64,000 bases of DNA, taken from NCBI GenBank assembly GCA_963693305.1, contig OY855905.1, positions 28,292,937 to 28,356,936 of the forward strand, in the 5' to 3' direction. This stretch comes from Meandrina meandrites (taxonomy: Eukaryota > Cnidaria > Anthozoa > Scleractinia > Meandrinidae). The position numbers were made by a program, and so were the translations under genes. This document shows, one piece after another, positions 12,732 to 23,395 of the stretch (position 1 is the first letter of the stretch; each line of letters starts with the position of its first letter). The notes under the pieces are model-generated. The model saw nothing but the letters and a program-made list of their open reading frames with translations, was not told the DNA's origin and searched no databases.

Positions 12732-13634
12732 ATGGTTACTTCGTTGGACGAGTATCCACAGCTCATTGCTGAATTAGCTCATCGAAGTCCGGCGATAAAG
12801 ACACTGGAATCCATTCTTTTCACTTCTCTCATCATCTTAGCTTTTTTCGGCAATGTTCTCAGTTGTACCGCTGTTCTTAAGGTGCCTCGTCTTCGCACAG
12901 TTCCAAACATGTTTGTAACAAATTTAGCAATAAGCGACATCTTGATGGCAACGGTTTGTATGCCGATATCTCTGCATGTGCTTATTTCAGGTAAATGGCC
13001 ATTTAGCGCTGTTGTGTGTGATCTTCAAGGGTTTTTTATGTTTTCGTTCGCGATTGTTTCGCAAGGAAACCTGATGGCAATTGCTATAAATCGTTATTTT
13101 GCCGTTTGTCGTCCATTTGACTACAAAGTCGTTTTTACCCAAAGAAATGCCCTGTTGATAATTGCCCTTCTCTGGATTTTACCAAGTATTGCAAGTGTTC
13201 CTCCTTTGGCGGGCTGGGGATATTACGCTTTTAATGGAGGAAAAGCGTTTTGCATTTACCCCTTCAACGTTAATATGGTTTACACAACGATTGTCCAAGT
13301 GCTCTTCATTTTGTTTCCAATGGGACTTATCGCGTCCTGCTACACGAGGTGCTTCTTGGCCATAAGATCTAACAACCGTCAGGTAGCACAAATGGAGGAT
13401 AATCCACACCCAGCCAATCACGAGGCGAGAAAAGCGCGCGAAATTCGAGCCACTTGGACAATGATGTTGGCCACTCTGGGTTTTAGTTTGTGTTGGTTGC
13501 CGGTGTCAGCCATTGACTTTATTGATTCGTTCACCGGAGGCGGGAATTTACCACGCGAAGTGTTCATGCTAAACGGTTTTCTCGTCTTCATGTCAAGCAC
13601 CATCAACCCTTTTATCTATTGGTTGACAAACTAG
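12732..13634 (+). CDS. Class A GPCR, tandem copy 2, truncated by a nonsense codon after TM7
   Basis: The frame from ATG 12732 (MVTSLDEY) encodes 300 residues with every class A landmark seen in its siblings: GN, D in NLAISD, the TM3 cysteine, NRY, CWLP and NPFIY. It ends at TAG 13632-13634, directly after NPFIYWLTN. In copy 3 the same codon is GAG. Reading past the TAG, the homologous tail continues intact (EFRKSYKEILTC and so on) to TAA at 13710-13712, so one base change removed helix 8 and the C-terminal tail, 26 residues in all. The product could still form seven helices but would lack the helix-8 and arrestin/G-protein contact region. It could be a dying gene, a readthrough product or a truncated receptor. 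Upstream in-frame TTG codons are not used as starts. Confidence 0.85.
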   Translation: MVTSLDEYPQLIAELAHRSPAIKTLESILFTSLIILAFFGNVLSCTAVLKVPRLRTVPNMFVTNLAISDILMATVCMPISLHVLISGKWPFSAVVCDLQGFFMFSFAIVSQGNLMAIAINRYFAVCRPFDYKVVFTQRNALLIIALLWILPSIASVPPLAGWGYYAFNGGKAFCIYPFNVNMVYTTIVQVLFILFPMGLIASCYTRCFLAIRSNNRQVAQMEDNPHPANHEARKAREIRATWTMMLATLGFSLCWLPVSAIDFIDSFTGGGNLPREVFMLNGFLVFMSSTINPFIYWLTN

Positions 13635-14050
13635 GAGTTCAGAAAGTCTTACAAGGAAATACTAACCTGCACGAGAAGAAATACAGTAAATGCCGAGCAA
13701 AATGGTGTGTAAAGGACTGTTGATAAGCGCACCAAAACAACGTAAAATTTTATTCTTGTAATGTTGTAGTCTTTCCGAAATGTCTAACGTTTACGTCGTA
13801 GAACTGGTTATGATTTACCGCACTTTACTAAACTTGTGCTTTCTTTATGGATAGATATACTACCACCTTATATCAGTTGCTGCTTAAATATAAATGGTAT
13901 CAAACGAATGACCAATAACTGTTGATGAACAGGTTATAGTTATCGTTTTAATAATATCTTCCACTGTATGAGCGTAAGGAAAATAGCAATGAGACACTCA
14001 ATGTTGAATCCATATCGATAAACCCTTAGTATTTTGACATATAAAGGATT

Positions 14051-14327
14051 TTATTATTCCACTATTGCGCCATTTTACCATATTAGGACAAAAGAACGCG
14101 CAAAATATACCACGTTATTACACTGTAGAACAGGGCAAAAATACAGACTGAAAGCGGAGCGACGAAATGGCCGAACCAAACTTTTTTTATTGGTGGAATA
14201 ATTAAAACCTTATTCAATTGTTTAACATATAATACGAGCGGACATTTTGCTCACTGCTCGTATTTTTTACTACTCAACTCGCAAAATATCCGCGCGTATT
14301 ACTTGTTAAACCATCGAGTAAGGTGTG
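14051..14327. mobile_element. Composite two-hairpin MITE, copy 1
   Basis: Two inverted-repeat modules lie side by side. The first has TTATTATTCCACTA ends (right end diverged here); the second has ends near ggtttaacatataatacg and its complement. Between them is the recognisable core caaaagaacgcgcaaaatat. The same arrangement recurs at 15141 and 41974. No coding capacity. Confidence 0.75.
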
Positions 14328-14329
14328 TT

Positions 14330-15060
14330 TAGCAACTATCGAAGGTAACGAGCAATTAGAGAGCCGCCCAGTTTGGTTTTGCATGTACTGCTACTGCGCC
14401 TCGAAAACAACACAAAACTGTTGCACGAGAACCTTTGATTACTTGAAAGACCTGATGAACATGAAAAGAACTGTATATGTTCGGATTAACTATCACGTTT
14501 GTAAATTTAACTTATGTGCTTATATATGTACTCATTCTAACGAAATCATGAAATGTTGCTTTACTTACTTTGTTATGCTAATATATTTCCTCCAGTTAAG
14601 ATTTAGCCAATATTCATCTCAGCAGTATATGCGTCTTTTATTTACCTGCATTAAATTAAAAGAGCCACTGTGTAAACTATATATGTCATAATCTGCCATG
14701 TATTAATATTAGATCTTCCCCTTAATTATCTCTGTTTTCACTTGTATTGAATATTACTTGCCAATCAACTTCAACCCCGAGAAAGTGGTTTATTCAGCAA
14801 AATGGCCGGTTGACTTTAGGGAAATCACAAGATCAATTTATCAACAATCGAGGTAAAATGCTGTAACATAATTGCGCAGTAAGAAAGATCTTAAGCAAAC
14901 GCCGTGTATTTAATTAACGCTAATCTATGGTCCATTGGTTTTTCGGTTTTAGTTTTCTTATGGTTTTGGCGTTAAGTTCAGTTCATTTTATTCATTACTA
15001 CACCCTTTGATTAGCTTAGTTTTACTTTTTTACAGATCCATAAATTGATGCCAAACAATA
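14330..15060. repeat. Segmental duplication block shared with 19940-20545
   Basis: Stretches such as ttcatctcagcag-atatgcg, aaaagagccactgtgtaaac and ggtccattggttttt recur in order in 19940-20545. This is part of the DNA that travelled with GPCR copies. The 122-codon open frame at 14323-14691 is not conserved as protein in the second copy and is not called as a gene. Confidence 0.7.
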
Positions 15061-15140
15061 TTGCCTTGAGGCTCCCCTATGCTTCTTAATACGTTAGGCG
15101 TTATCGGTGTTATTTTTCAATGAAACGTGATTTAAGCTAT

Positions 15141-15443
15141 TTTATTATTCCACTATTGCGCCATTTTACCATATTAGGGCAAAAGAACGCGCAAAATATG
15201 CCACGTTATTACACTGTAGAACAGGCCAAAAATACGGCCTAAAAGCGAAGCGACAAAATGGCTGAACCAAACTTTAATTTTTAGTGGAATAATAAATCCC
15301 TAATTCGATGGTTTAACATATAATACGAGCGGACATTTTGCTCATTGCTCGTATTTTTCCTCGACCCTTCGGGGCTCCGAAAAATACTACGCAACTCGCA
15401 AAATATCCGCGCGTATTATATGTTAAACCATCGAATAAGGTGT
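15141..15443. mobile_element. Composite two-hairpin MITE, copy 2
   Basis: This is the clearest copy. Module A, about 15141-15296, is bounded by TTTATTATTCCACTA and its inverse. Module B, about 15301-15437, is bounded by ttcgatggtttaacatat and its inverse, with a small stem around cgacccttcggggctccg at its centre. No coding capacity. Confidence 0.8.
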
Positions 15444-16458
15444 ATATATTTTCGAGATTCGTGATTCCCAATTTCAAGATCTTTTCCTCCGCGTGCACGT
15501 GAACGCAATTTTAACTTAAACGTGACCCGTGAACGAAGTGATTCGTGAATCATCTTCACGGTTTTGCGTGGCTTAATTACCAATTCTTTTGTTTTCTAGT
15601 GAATAGTAAACAGGGATCGCCTTGATTTTTGCGTGAACGAGAAAACACTTTGGTTATTATTCGTGACGCGCAAAAAGGCCAAATATTTTCACGTGATTCA
15701 GCGTTGCAAATGGGTATAGGGGACTTTCCGTTCTGCTTTAGCGGGTAGTCAAATTGCAAGGCAAAGTTCAGTATTTGCTTTAGGTACCACATTTTAAGGA
15801 AAGGGTGTTTTCTCTTGTACAATCTGCGTTATTTCAGTCGGTACTTGCATGCAAGGAACATAACACAAGATATGGAACACAAAAAAAGATATGCCGCATC
15901 TGTTGGATACTACAAAGAAGAATTTAAAAAGGATAAGAAAAACGAATTATGCGAACTGAAAAGAACAGCAAAAACAACGTCTTAACTCTGATGACTGAGC
16001 GCGTTTAGATTCAAAGTTGAGATGTTTTTGTAGTTTCGTGAATCCGGGTTTCGTAGCAACGTTCAGAAAAAAAAATGAAAAAATTCTTTATAAAAGGAAC
16101 TCGAATGAATACAGGCTGAAAGTTAATTAAAAAATTGGCCCCTGATGCGGCTTAGAAAAGCTTGCAAGTAGAACAGTGAATCGTTTAAGCTTTTACCATT
16201 TATTGTTAATAAACAAATCGACCACATTTTTATAATCATCGTTGGTTAGAGGTCGTCATTTTACTTGAATATAATTAGGCATAATTGACATATTTTTAAG
16301 GCGTATTTATTCATTTTTTCGAATCTTTGGATTTTTCACAGCGACGGAAACAAGAAGAGAGCGATTACTTACCTCTTCATGGAATCAGTCTCCTTTGTTC
16401 TCGCTATTTTAAACGAACTTGATAGATAGACAAAGAGTTGACAACAAAGAACAAACAG

Positions 16459-17439
16459 ATGGTTGCTTCGTTAGACGAGTATCCACAGCTCATTGCTGAT
16501 TTAGCTCATCGAAGTCCGGCGATAAAGACACTGGAATCCATTCTTTTCACTTCTCTCATCATCTTAGCTTTTATCAGCAATGTTCTTGTTTGTGTCGCAG
16601 TTCTTAAGGTGCCTCGTCTTCGCACTGTTCCAAACATGTTTGTAACAAATTTAGCAGTAAGCGACATCTTGATGGTAACGGTTTGTATGCCGATATCTCT
16701 GCATGTGCTTATTTCAGGTAAATGGCCATTTAGCGCTGCTGTGTGTGATCTTCAAGGGTTTTTTATGTTTTCGTTCGCGATTGTTTCGCAAGGAAACCTG
16801 ATGGCAATTGCTATAAATCGTTATTTTGCCGTTTGTCGTCCATTTGACTGCAAAATCGTTTTTACTCAAAGGAATGCCCTGTCGATAATTGTCCTTCTTT
16901 GGATTTTACCAAGTATTGCAAGTGTTCCTCCTTTGGCGGGCTGGGGATATTACGCTTTTAATGGAGGAAAAGCGTTTTGCATTTACCCCTTCCACGTAAA
17001 CTTGGTTTACACAACGATCGTCGAAGTGCTCACCATCGCATTTCCAATGGGACTTATTGTGTTCAGCTACACGAAATGCTTCCTGGCCATAAGATCCAGC
17101 AGCCGAGAACTTGCGCAGATGGAGGATAATCCGAACACTACCAATGACGAGACGAGAAAAGCGCGCGAAATTCGAGCCACTTGGACAATGATGTTGGCCA
17201 CTCTGGGTTTCAGTTTGTGTTGGGTGCCTGTGTTAGCCATTGACTTTATTGATTCGTTTACCGGAGGCGGGAATTTACCACGCGAAGTGTTCATGCTGAG
17301 CGGTTTCCTCGTTTTCATGTCAACCACCATCAACCCGTTTATCTATTGGATGACAAACGAGGAGTTTAGAAAGGCTTACAAGGAAATGTTTACCTGCGCG
17401 AGAAGAAATGAAGTTAATGCCGAGCATATTGGTTCTTAA
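16459..17439 (+). CDS. Class A GPCR, tandem copy 3
   Basis: Intact 326-residue, intronless receptor. The start is ATG 16459 (MVASLDEY); an in-frame TTG seven codons earlier is not credible as a start. Landmarks: NLAVSD in TM2, VCDLQ at the TM3 cysteine, AINRYFAVCRP, GWGYYAFNGGKAFC in ECL2, FPMG in TM5, CWVP in TM6 and NPFIYW in TM7. The opsin lysine position is phenylalanine. The C-terminus is short (about 30 residues after NPFIY) and basic (CARRNE). It is nearly identical to copies 2 and 4 through TM1-TM3 and ECL2; differences concentrate in TM5, ICL3 and TM7. The 5' leader matches copy 4 closely from a shared ttttcacag acceptor-like site to the ATG, so a spliced leader is likely. Ligand unknown. 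Confidence 0.93.
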   Translation: MVASLDEYPQLIADLAHRSPAIKTLESILFTSLIILAFISNVLVCVAVLKVPRLRTVPNMFVTNLAVSDILMVTVCMPISLHVLISGKWPFSAAVCDLQGFFMFSFAIVSQGNLMAIAINRYFAVCRPFDCKIVFTQRNALSIIVLLWILPSIASVPPLAGWGYYAFNGGKAFCIYPFHVNLVYTTIVEVLTIAFPMGLIVFSYTKCFLAIRSSSRELAQMEDNPNTTNDETRKAREIRATWTMMLATLGFSLCWVPVLAIDFIDSFTGGGNLPREVFMLSGFLVFMSTTINPFIYWMTNEEFRKAYKEMFTCARRNEVNAEHIGS

Positions 17440-17565
17440 TTAAAGGACTGTTGATAAGCGCTCTGAAGTTACTTTACATTTCGTTCTTGTAATGCGGCTG
17501 TAGCCTTTCCGAAATGTCTAACGTCTACGCTGAAGAACTGGTTATGACTTACCGCACTTTACTAA

Positions 17566-19398
17566 ACTACGAGCAGTCCCTTTTTACGACTGTTTTGGCG
17601 TATATAAAACAGGAGATTAGGTATGTGTGGGGAGTTGGCGGCGGTCCTTCTTTCCTTCCTTAACGTTTCCCAAATATTTTTCATTGGATATTTTACTGCC
17701 TTTGAGTGCGTTAAAGTTGACCAAATTTTGATGATTGTTTTCATTTTACTTGAGCTCTCATCTTACTATTTTGTAAATTTTAACTTGAATCTTTGCTCAA
17801 GTTGTAACTGATTTTAAGTTTTGTAGCATGTTCCGATCTTTTCGTAAGGAACGTTCCTCTAATATCGATTGTTACTCGTTATTGTGTTCCTCTTAACCCT
17901 ATGAGGATCAGATTTTTATAAAGTTAGAACAAAACGTTCACTCTAAGATAAAATAGGAATAATTCGTTCCGAGTTCCCAAGTGTAAATGGAACACAGTGT
18001 TCCTGAATTGTTAATTAAGGACTGTTTGGTTCGCAAATTGATAACTTAGGATTGTGTTGTTCCGAGTTCCTATCTGTGAATGGAATACATTGTTTCCAAA
18101 TTGATAACTTAGGACTGTGTTGTTCCGTGTTCCTATCTGTAAATGGAACACATTGTTTCCAAATTGATAACTTAGGACTGTTTTGTTCCGAGTTCCTATC
18201 TGTGAATAGAACACATTGTTCCCAAATTGATAACTTAGGACTTTTTGTTCCGAGTTCCTATCTGCAAATGGAAGGTGTTGTTCCTAAATTAATGATATGG
18301 GAATGTTTTGTTCCGAGTTCCTAACTGTGAATAGAACATATTGTTCCCAAATTGATGATTTAGGACTGTTTTTTTTATTAGTTCCTATTTGTGAATGCAA
18401 GGCGTTGTTCCCAAATTGAACATTTAGGACCGTTCAGTAGTTTCGAGTTCCTATCAGCAAGTGGAACAAATTGTAAGTGTTCCCAAATTACTCAATTAGT
18501 AACCAATTTAGGACTGTTTCGTTTCCAAATCATCTCGCTTAATAGACTAATTTGTTCCTAAATTGAATTGTCTTTTCAAATGAAGACAAACAACTGGGCG
18601 CGCACAGACCTGCTTAGGCAAGTTTAAAACAAGTTTGATTAAACTAAGATAATTAGCATCTGCCTTAAGATTACCACCATCTAAAGATTTAAGTTTCTAC
18701 GTAGCGTTAGCACGAAGCTCACCGCCGCCGTTTATCAGTAAGACACTACCTCTCTGACTTGTTATCTATTGTTTTAAGAACCAATAAAGTAACACGTTCC
18801 GAGAGGTAGTGAGCGACCCCCGTTTATCAGCTCCTGCCTCCCCTCCAGTCATATCTTGCAATAGTTTTACCGATTCCAAAACTTAACTCAATTATACACG
18901 AAAAACAATTCATTCCTTTCTTAAAAGGACTCTATATACATGCATGTGCGAAGTGTGAAGGAAAATTGGTCGAAGATCAAATTTTCAGTAAATTTTCAGA
19001 GTAGCAACTCGGTAAATGCTTCGCCAAAAGACCCGAGACTACAGGGGTCGCGTTAGGTCTGTCAACAATCTGTCGATCCCTTTTGTATTCTCGATCAAAA
19101 TAGATCTTTCGCAATAATTCATCTAACCACAAGCCTGCGGAACACCAGAATAAGCTGTTGGGAACCATTGCATAGATAAGACTGCGACGCAGGCTAGACC
19201 GCGTGGCGGTTTGGTAAATCCCCTTTTTTCATTCATTTTTCGAGTTCAAAGTCACTTCACACACACAAAAAAAACAGTGGTGGCACAAAGGGCCCTTTGA
19301 TTTTTCGCAGCAGTCTCTTCTTCAATTTTCACGTGGGCCTTTTTTTGTTTCACTTCACGCTCGACTGACTGCGAAAATAAATAGGGGCTGCTCGTAGT
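17566..19398. mobile_element. 1.8-kb TIR transposable element carrying a minisatellite
   Basis: The ends are inverted repeats: actacgagcagtccct at the left and the complement of actacgagcagcccct at the right. The homologous 3' flank of GPCR copy 2 (13820-13850) is uninterrupted, which gives an empty site: cactttactaaact continues directly to gtgctttctttatgg there, whereas here the two parts are 1.8 kb apart. The flanks both resemble gcactttactaaact, consistent with a target duplication of at least 9 bp. I see no transposase, so it is non-autonomous. Confidence 0.7.
17960..18560. repeat. Minisatellite, about 8-9 units of ~63 bp
   Basis: Unit landmarks are gttccgagttcctatctgtg, then gaacacattgttcccaaatt, then gataacttaggactg. 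Successive tatctg positions are 18071, 18134, 18197, 18259 and so on, giving a 62-66 bp period that decays to the right. The period is a multiple of 3 for most units, so open frames run through it on both strands; these are artefacts. Confidence 0.9.
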
Positions 19399-19939
19399 AT
19401 TGCACTTAACTTAAATTGTGTTTTCTTTATGGATAGATGTACCACCACCCTTATCAGTCGTTGCTTAAATAATAAACTGAAAACATGTACCAAGTATGTC
19501 CACAATTCCCCTAAAAACATGCAAAATCCCAAAATTTGAAAAAAAACAGTATACTTTATACCCATGAAAGGCTCAAATTCAGCGTAAACATACTCTATAC
19601 CCAATTTAAAATCCCCCAGTATACCATATACCGAAAATCCCTGGCCGACCCTGAAATCTGTTGCAAGGGATTCTTTGATGACTTGAAAGACATGATGATC
19701 AAATTAATTCAAAAACTATTTAATAATTCATTAAGAAAATAAAAAAATAAATTAATGTTTAATGAGTGTCTTTATCTCTGATAAAGACACGGCTAAACTT
19801 TACGTCCAATTTTTTAGGCCGAAATAACCCGAAATATAAATATAAGTTCAAAAATGAGTTGATCTACATCACAAGATTTTGATGCCGTTCAGTAAATTCG
19901 GAATTCGTGTTTTATCAAGTCTAAAACAGTCAGCTGCGC

Positions 19940-20545
19940 CTCGTGTTTTAAACTTGATAAAACACTGCTGCTCATTTATTAAACATTACCTTATGTGCCT
20001 ATATGTATTCATTTTAATAAAATAATGTTGCTTTACTTACTTTGTTGTGCTAATATATTTCTCCAGTTCAGAATTAGCCAATATTCATCTCAGCAGCATA
20101 TGCGTCTTTTATTTACGTGCATTAAATTAAAAGAGCCACTGTGTAAACTATATGTCATGATCTGTCATGTATTAATTAGATCTTCCCCAAATTGCCTCTG
20201 TTTCCACTTGTATTGAATATTACCTTTAGGCAACTTCAACCTCCAAAAAGTGGTTTATTCAGAACAGAATTTCGAAATCGTTGGTTGACTTTGGAGAAAT
20301 CATAAGATCAATTTATCAACAATCGAGGTAATATGCTACATCTGTTTTGTGTTGCGCAGTAGAAAAAATCTTAAGCAAGCGTTAAGTATTTAAACGTTTA
20401 CTTATCTGTTTTGGTCCATTGGTTTTTTGGTATTTTATTTTCTTATGGTTTTGACGTTATGCTCAGTACATTTTATTCATTACCACACCGTTTCATCGGC
20501 TTAGCTTTACTTTTTACGGATCCATACATGGATGCTAACAATACT
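19940..20545. repeat. Segmental duplication block shared with 14330-15060
   Basis: Second copy of the flank block described for 14330-15060, in the same orientation, upstream of GPCR copy 4. Confidence 0.7.
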
Positions 20546-21434
20546 GCTTTTAGCCGGGAGTCATATCTTGGGATAGAAAAAAGTGCAATGCAAAGTTCAA
20601 TATTTGCTTTAGGCGACACATTTCAAAGTGCATATGAAGCGAATTTTTTCAATGCATATTTCCAATGTTTAAAAATTCAAAGAAAATATCTGAACGTTTG
20701 AGACTATGGGGAAACAAACTGGCGATTTTATAACTCATGAAAGTTACCGCATTTTGCTTTCACAACCCGAATAGCCGTACGAAACGCTAAATTCGGACTC
20801 ATCCTTAGGCATTTTTTGTGCTTTTGGGAGATTCACTGAGACACGCGGAGTGTAGACAAAAGCTTTGCAACCAACGTGACGTCACAATCTGCATTTCGCA
20901 ATAAAACTCGACCCACTCGACACTTTTTGATCGGAAAGACGGAATTTTAAACCCCAGCAAAATGGTAGAAATCTTCGCTTAATAAAATGTGTAAGTTTAC
21001 AGTGGTTTTGTATAGATATTGAAAACCTTAAACGGCAGATATAAATTTCGCTTCTTGTGCACTTTAGGGAAAGCGCGTTTTCTCTTGCATAATTTTATTT
21101 ACTGTTATTATGCTGGGTATTTGCAAGGAATTACTCAACATCGCTTCCAGGAATTTGAGGGAGGATTTATTTGCGCAAGTTATACTGTGTTCACACTAGA
21201 CCGAGACATGCTTAGTCTGATCACGAATGAAACATGTTTCGCTATGAAAAGCGTTCACATCAGACGGTGCGTTGCGCGAATCATGATCGAAACTGATGTT
21301 TATTCTGAGCATTATTAAAACAACCTCACGAGGTAGTTTGAATCTTGATCAGATGAAACACGTTCAAAATGGCAGACATGCCTAGAGGAGGCGAGTGCCC
21401 AAAAGATCCAAAATTGGGCCTACTATGAGACCAA

Positions 21435-21645
21435 GGCCCCATTTACATTGTAAGAGGATGATCCTCGCACTAGGATCACCCTCCTTCCAGGTAAAACAGG
21501 ATGATCCTAGTGCTAGGATTATCCTTACACTAGGATCATCCTATTGTACATGGAAGGAGGATGATCCTAGTGCTAGGATCATCCTCTTTCCATGTTAAAT
21601 GATGGTCCAAGTGCTAGCATCATCCTCTTTCCATGTTATGGGGCC
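21435..21645. mobile_element. Palindrome-rich MITE with GGCCCC ends
   Basis: The ends are inverted (ggccccatttacatt at the left, the complement of ggccccataacatgg at the right). Inside are three to four diverged units built on the perfect dyad GGATGATCCTAG-TG-CTAGGATCATCC, each followed by a conserved spacer. Each unit can fold as a near-perfect hairpin. No coding capacity. Confidence 0.75.
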
Positions 21646-22190
21646 GAAATGTTTAGTTGAAATATGGGCCGATGTAGCGATACAACGGCAATTATTGGCG
21701 ACGGGTGGAAAGCAGAATATTTGCAAGAACATCGCCACGAACCTTAACGACAGCAGCTGCAAACGCAATGCACAACCAAAATTTAATATCTTTCCCCTGC
21801 ACGCGGGTAGTCGAGAAGTTGGCTTGGTAGTTCATTCCATTCTATCGAAGAACTTCAAGAGTTCATAAGTTACTTTTCTAAGAATGAAAGGATATTAATA
21901 CATCCATTTGGTCAAAGGTATGACAAATTATTATAAGCGAAAATGGCTTGACGTTGAAGACGAAGAAATGAAGTTATGTGTATACACAATTCGCTGTGTT
22001 CTTCCAAAGGGAAATCAAACAATTAAACAGGATAATGGCATACTTAAGTTAAAAAATATCTTATTATGGGCCCCGTTTGTAAATACATCAGTATCCCCCG
22101 CTATCTGGAACCCTGCATCTAAATGAATAATATTAGTTAGCTCCCTATTAGTTTTTTTTGATGAAGTATGTGCGACTTCAAAGTGATAAG

Positions 22191-22280
22191 TAGACTCGAT
22201 TGCCTGCCGCTGCCCGGACAATGAGCCCGCCCTGCTTCCACAATGGCCGGACTCGAGAGAGGGGAGGAAATCCAGCCTAA
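22191..22280. mobile_element. Short TIR element, diverged (TAGRCTCGATT family)
   Basis: It begins tagactcgattgcctgccgc and contains ggacaatgagcccgcc. This matches the left end and core of the better-preserved element at 34132-34233. Confidence 0.45.
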
Positions 22281-23276
22281 GTGCCCAATGTCACAGAATT
22301 ATGTTTTTGTCAATGGATCGTTGACGTTAAAAACAATAGCTGAAAGACTTAATTCTGAGACTTAATTGATGAGTCCCGCTTTAATTGCATGTGGATTACG
22401 AAAACAAATGTAGAATGCAAAAATCAAATAAACGGAATTTTAAAAACTTCTCTAATGAAGCAAACACAAAATAAAAAAGCCGCATCTGTCGGATACTTAC
22501 ACAATCTAATATATTTTGTTGCAGTTTTCAGTGTACTTTATTTTTTGACCTGTCGGAAGAAGAACAAAAAAGGAAATTGATATAAATTTGAAAAAAAGGA
22601 AATTTAAGTAAATTGAGTGACCCTAAAAGTACAGCGAAAACAACGTCTCAACTGTGAGTGAGCGCGTTTTAGATTCAAAGGTGAGGTGTTTTCCTGTGTC
22701 ATGAATCCCAGTTTCGCAGCGACGTTCAGAAAAATATGAAAACATTCAGGAGTAAAAGGAACTCGACTGAATACAGCCTGAAACTGGACTAAAAAAACTA
22801 ACCCCTGATGCGGCTTAGTAAAGCTTGTAAGTAGAAATGAATCTTTAATTTATGTTTTTAGCATTTATCGAAAGTTCTTAATTGATAAATCGACCACATT
22901 TTTCCATGGTCTACACTCCTCTAGATCATAGAAGTAACTTCATAAAATGCTTAAGACGCAAGTGGAACCACCGTCCGTTAGGCTAGTGGTTTCACTGCAA
23001 AGTTTTGGACATTTTATGATGTCATTTTTACGGTCTGTGTACTAGTTATGCAACGCTTCCAAGTTGTATACTACAGAAAATCTCGCAGTAGTCACTTGTA
23101 TTTCTTCGGGATACACGAGTCTTAAGGCGAGAGTGTATACCAAGAAAATACAAGTGACGAGTGGGATATTCCATGGTGTACCACGACAAACTGTTGTATA
23201 AATGTGTTGTTCTATGCCACTGAAAATAATTAGGCTTAACCGACATATTTTATTCATTTCTGGATTTTTCACAGCG

Positions 23277-23366
23277 ATGGAAACAAGAGGAGAGAGATTA
23301 CTGACTTACCTCTTCAAGGGATCAGTCTCCTTTGCTCTCGCTTTTTTAAACGAACTTGATAGATAG
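23277..23366 (+). promoter_or_regulatory. Upstream ORF in the GPCR copy 4 leader
   Basis: ATG at 23277 opens a 29-codon frame (METRGERLL...) that ends at TAG just before the receptor start, out of frame with it. The ATG lies directly after an acceptor-like ttttcacag, so it would be in the mature leader if that site is used. In copy 3 the homologous codon is ACG, so the uORF is absent there. A translational effect is inference only. Confidence 0.35.
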
Positions 23367-23395
23367 ACAAAGAGTTGACAGTAAAGAACAAACAG

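Larger units (their letters stand above)
13713..16458. other. Intergenic DNA between GPCR copies 2 and 3
   Basis: No supported gene. The first ~200 bp match the 3' flank of copy 3. Two composite MITEs lie at 14051-14327 and 15141-15443, separated by a block (14330-15060) also found before copy 4. From about 15780 onward it resembles DNA upstream of copy 4. A cacag acceptor-like site at 16340 suggests a 5'-UTR exon for copy 3. Confidence 0.6.
17440..23395. other. Intergenic DNA between GPCR copies 3 and 4
   Basis: No supported gene. 17440-17565 and 19410-19470 are the two halves of the 3' flank shared with copy 2, split by a 1.8-kb TIR element. 19940-20545 repeats 14330-15060. A palindromic MITE sits at 21435-21645. 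22360-23395 is the copy-4 version of the shared upstream region. Confidence 0.6.

Noticed and set aside
14323..14691. 122-codon plus-strand frame before GPCR copy 3
   Set aside because: The duplicate at 19940-20230 keeps DNA similarity but not the reading frame, as expected for non-coding DNA.
18011..18324. Open frames on both strands through the 63-bp repeats
   Set aside because: They exist only because the repeat period is close to a multiple of three and the unit lacks stops.
17960..18560. CRISPR-like array
   Set aside because: Units are contiguous with no unique spacers, diverge gradually, and lie in a eukaryotic transposon; it is a minisatellite.
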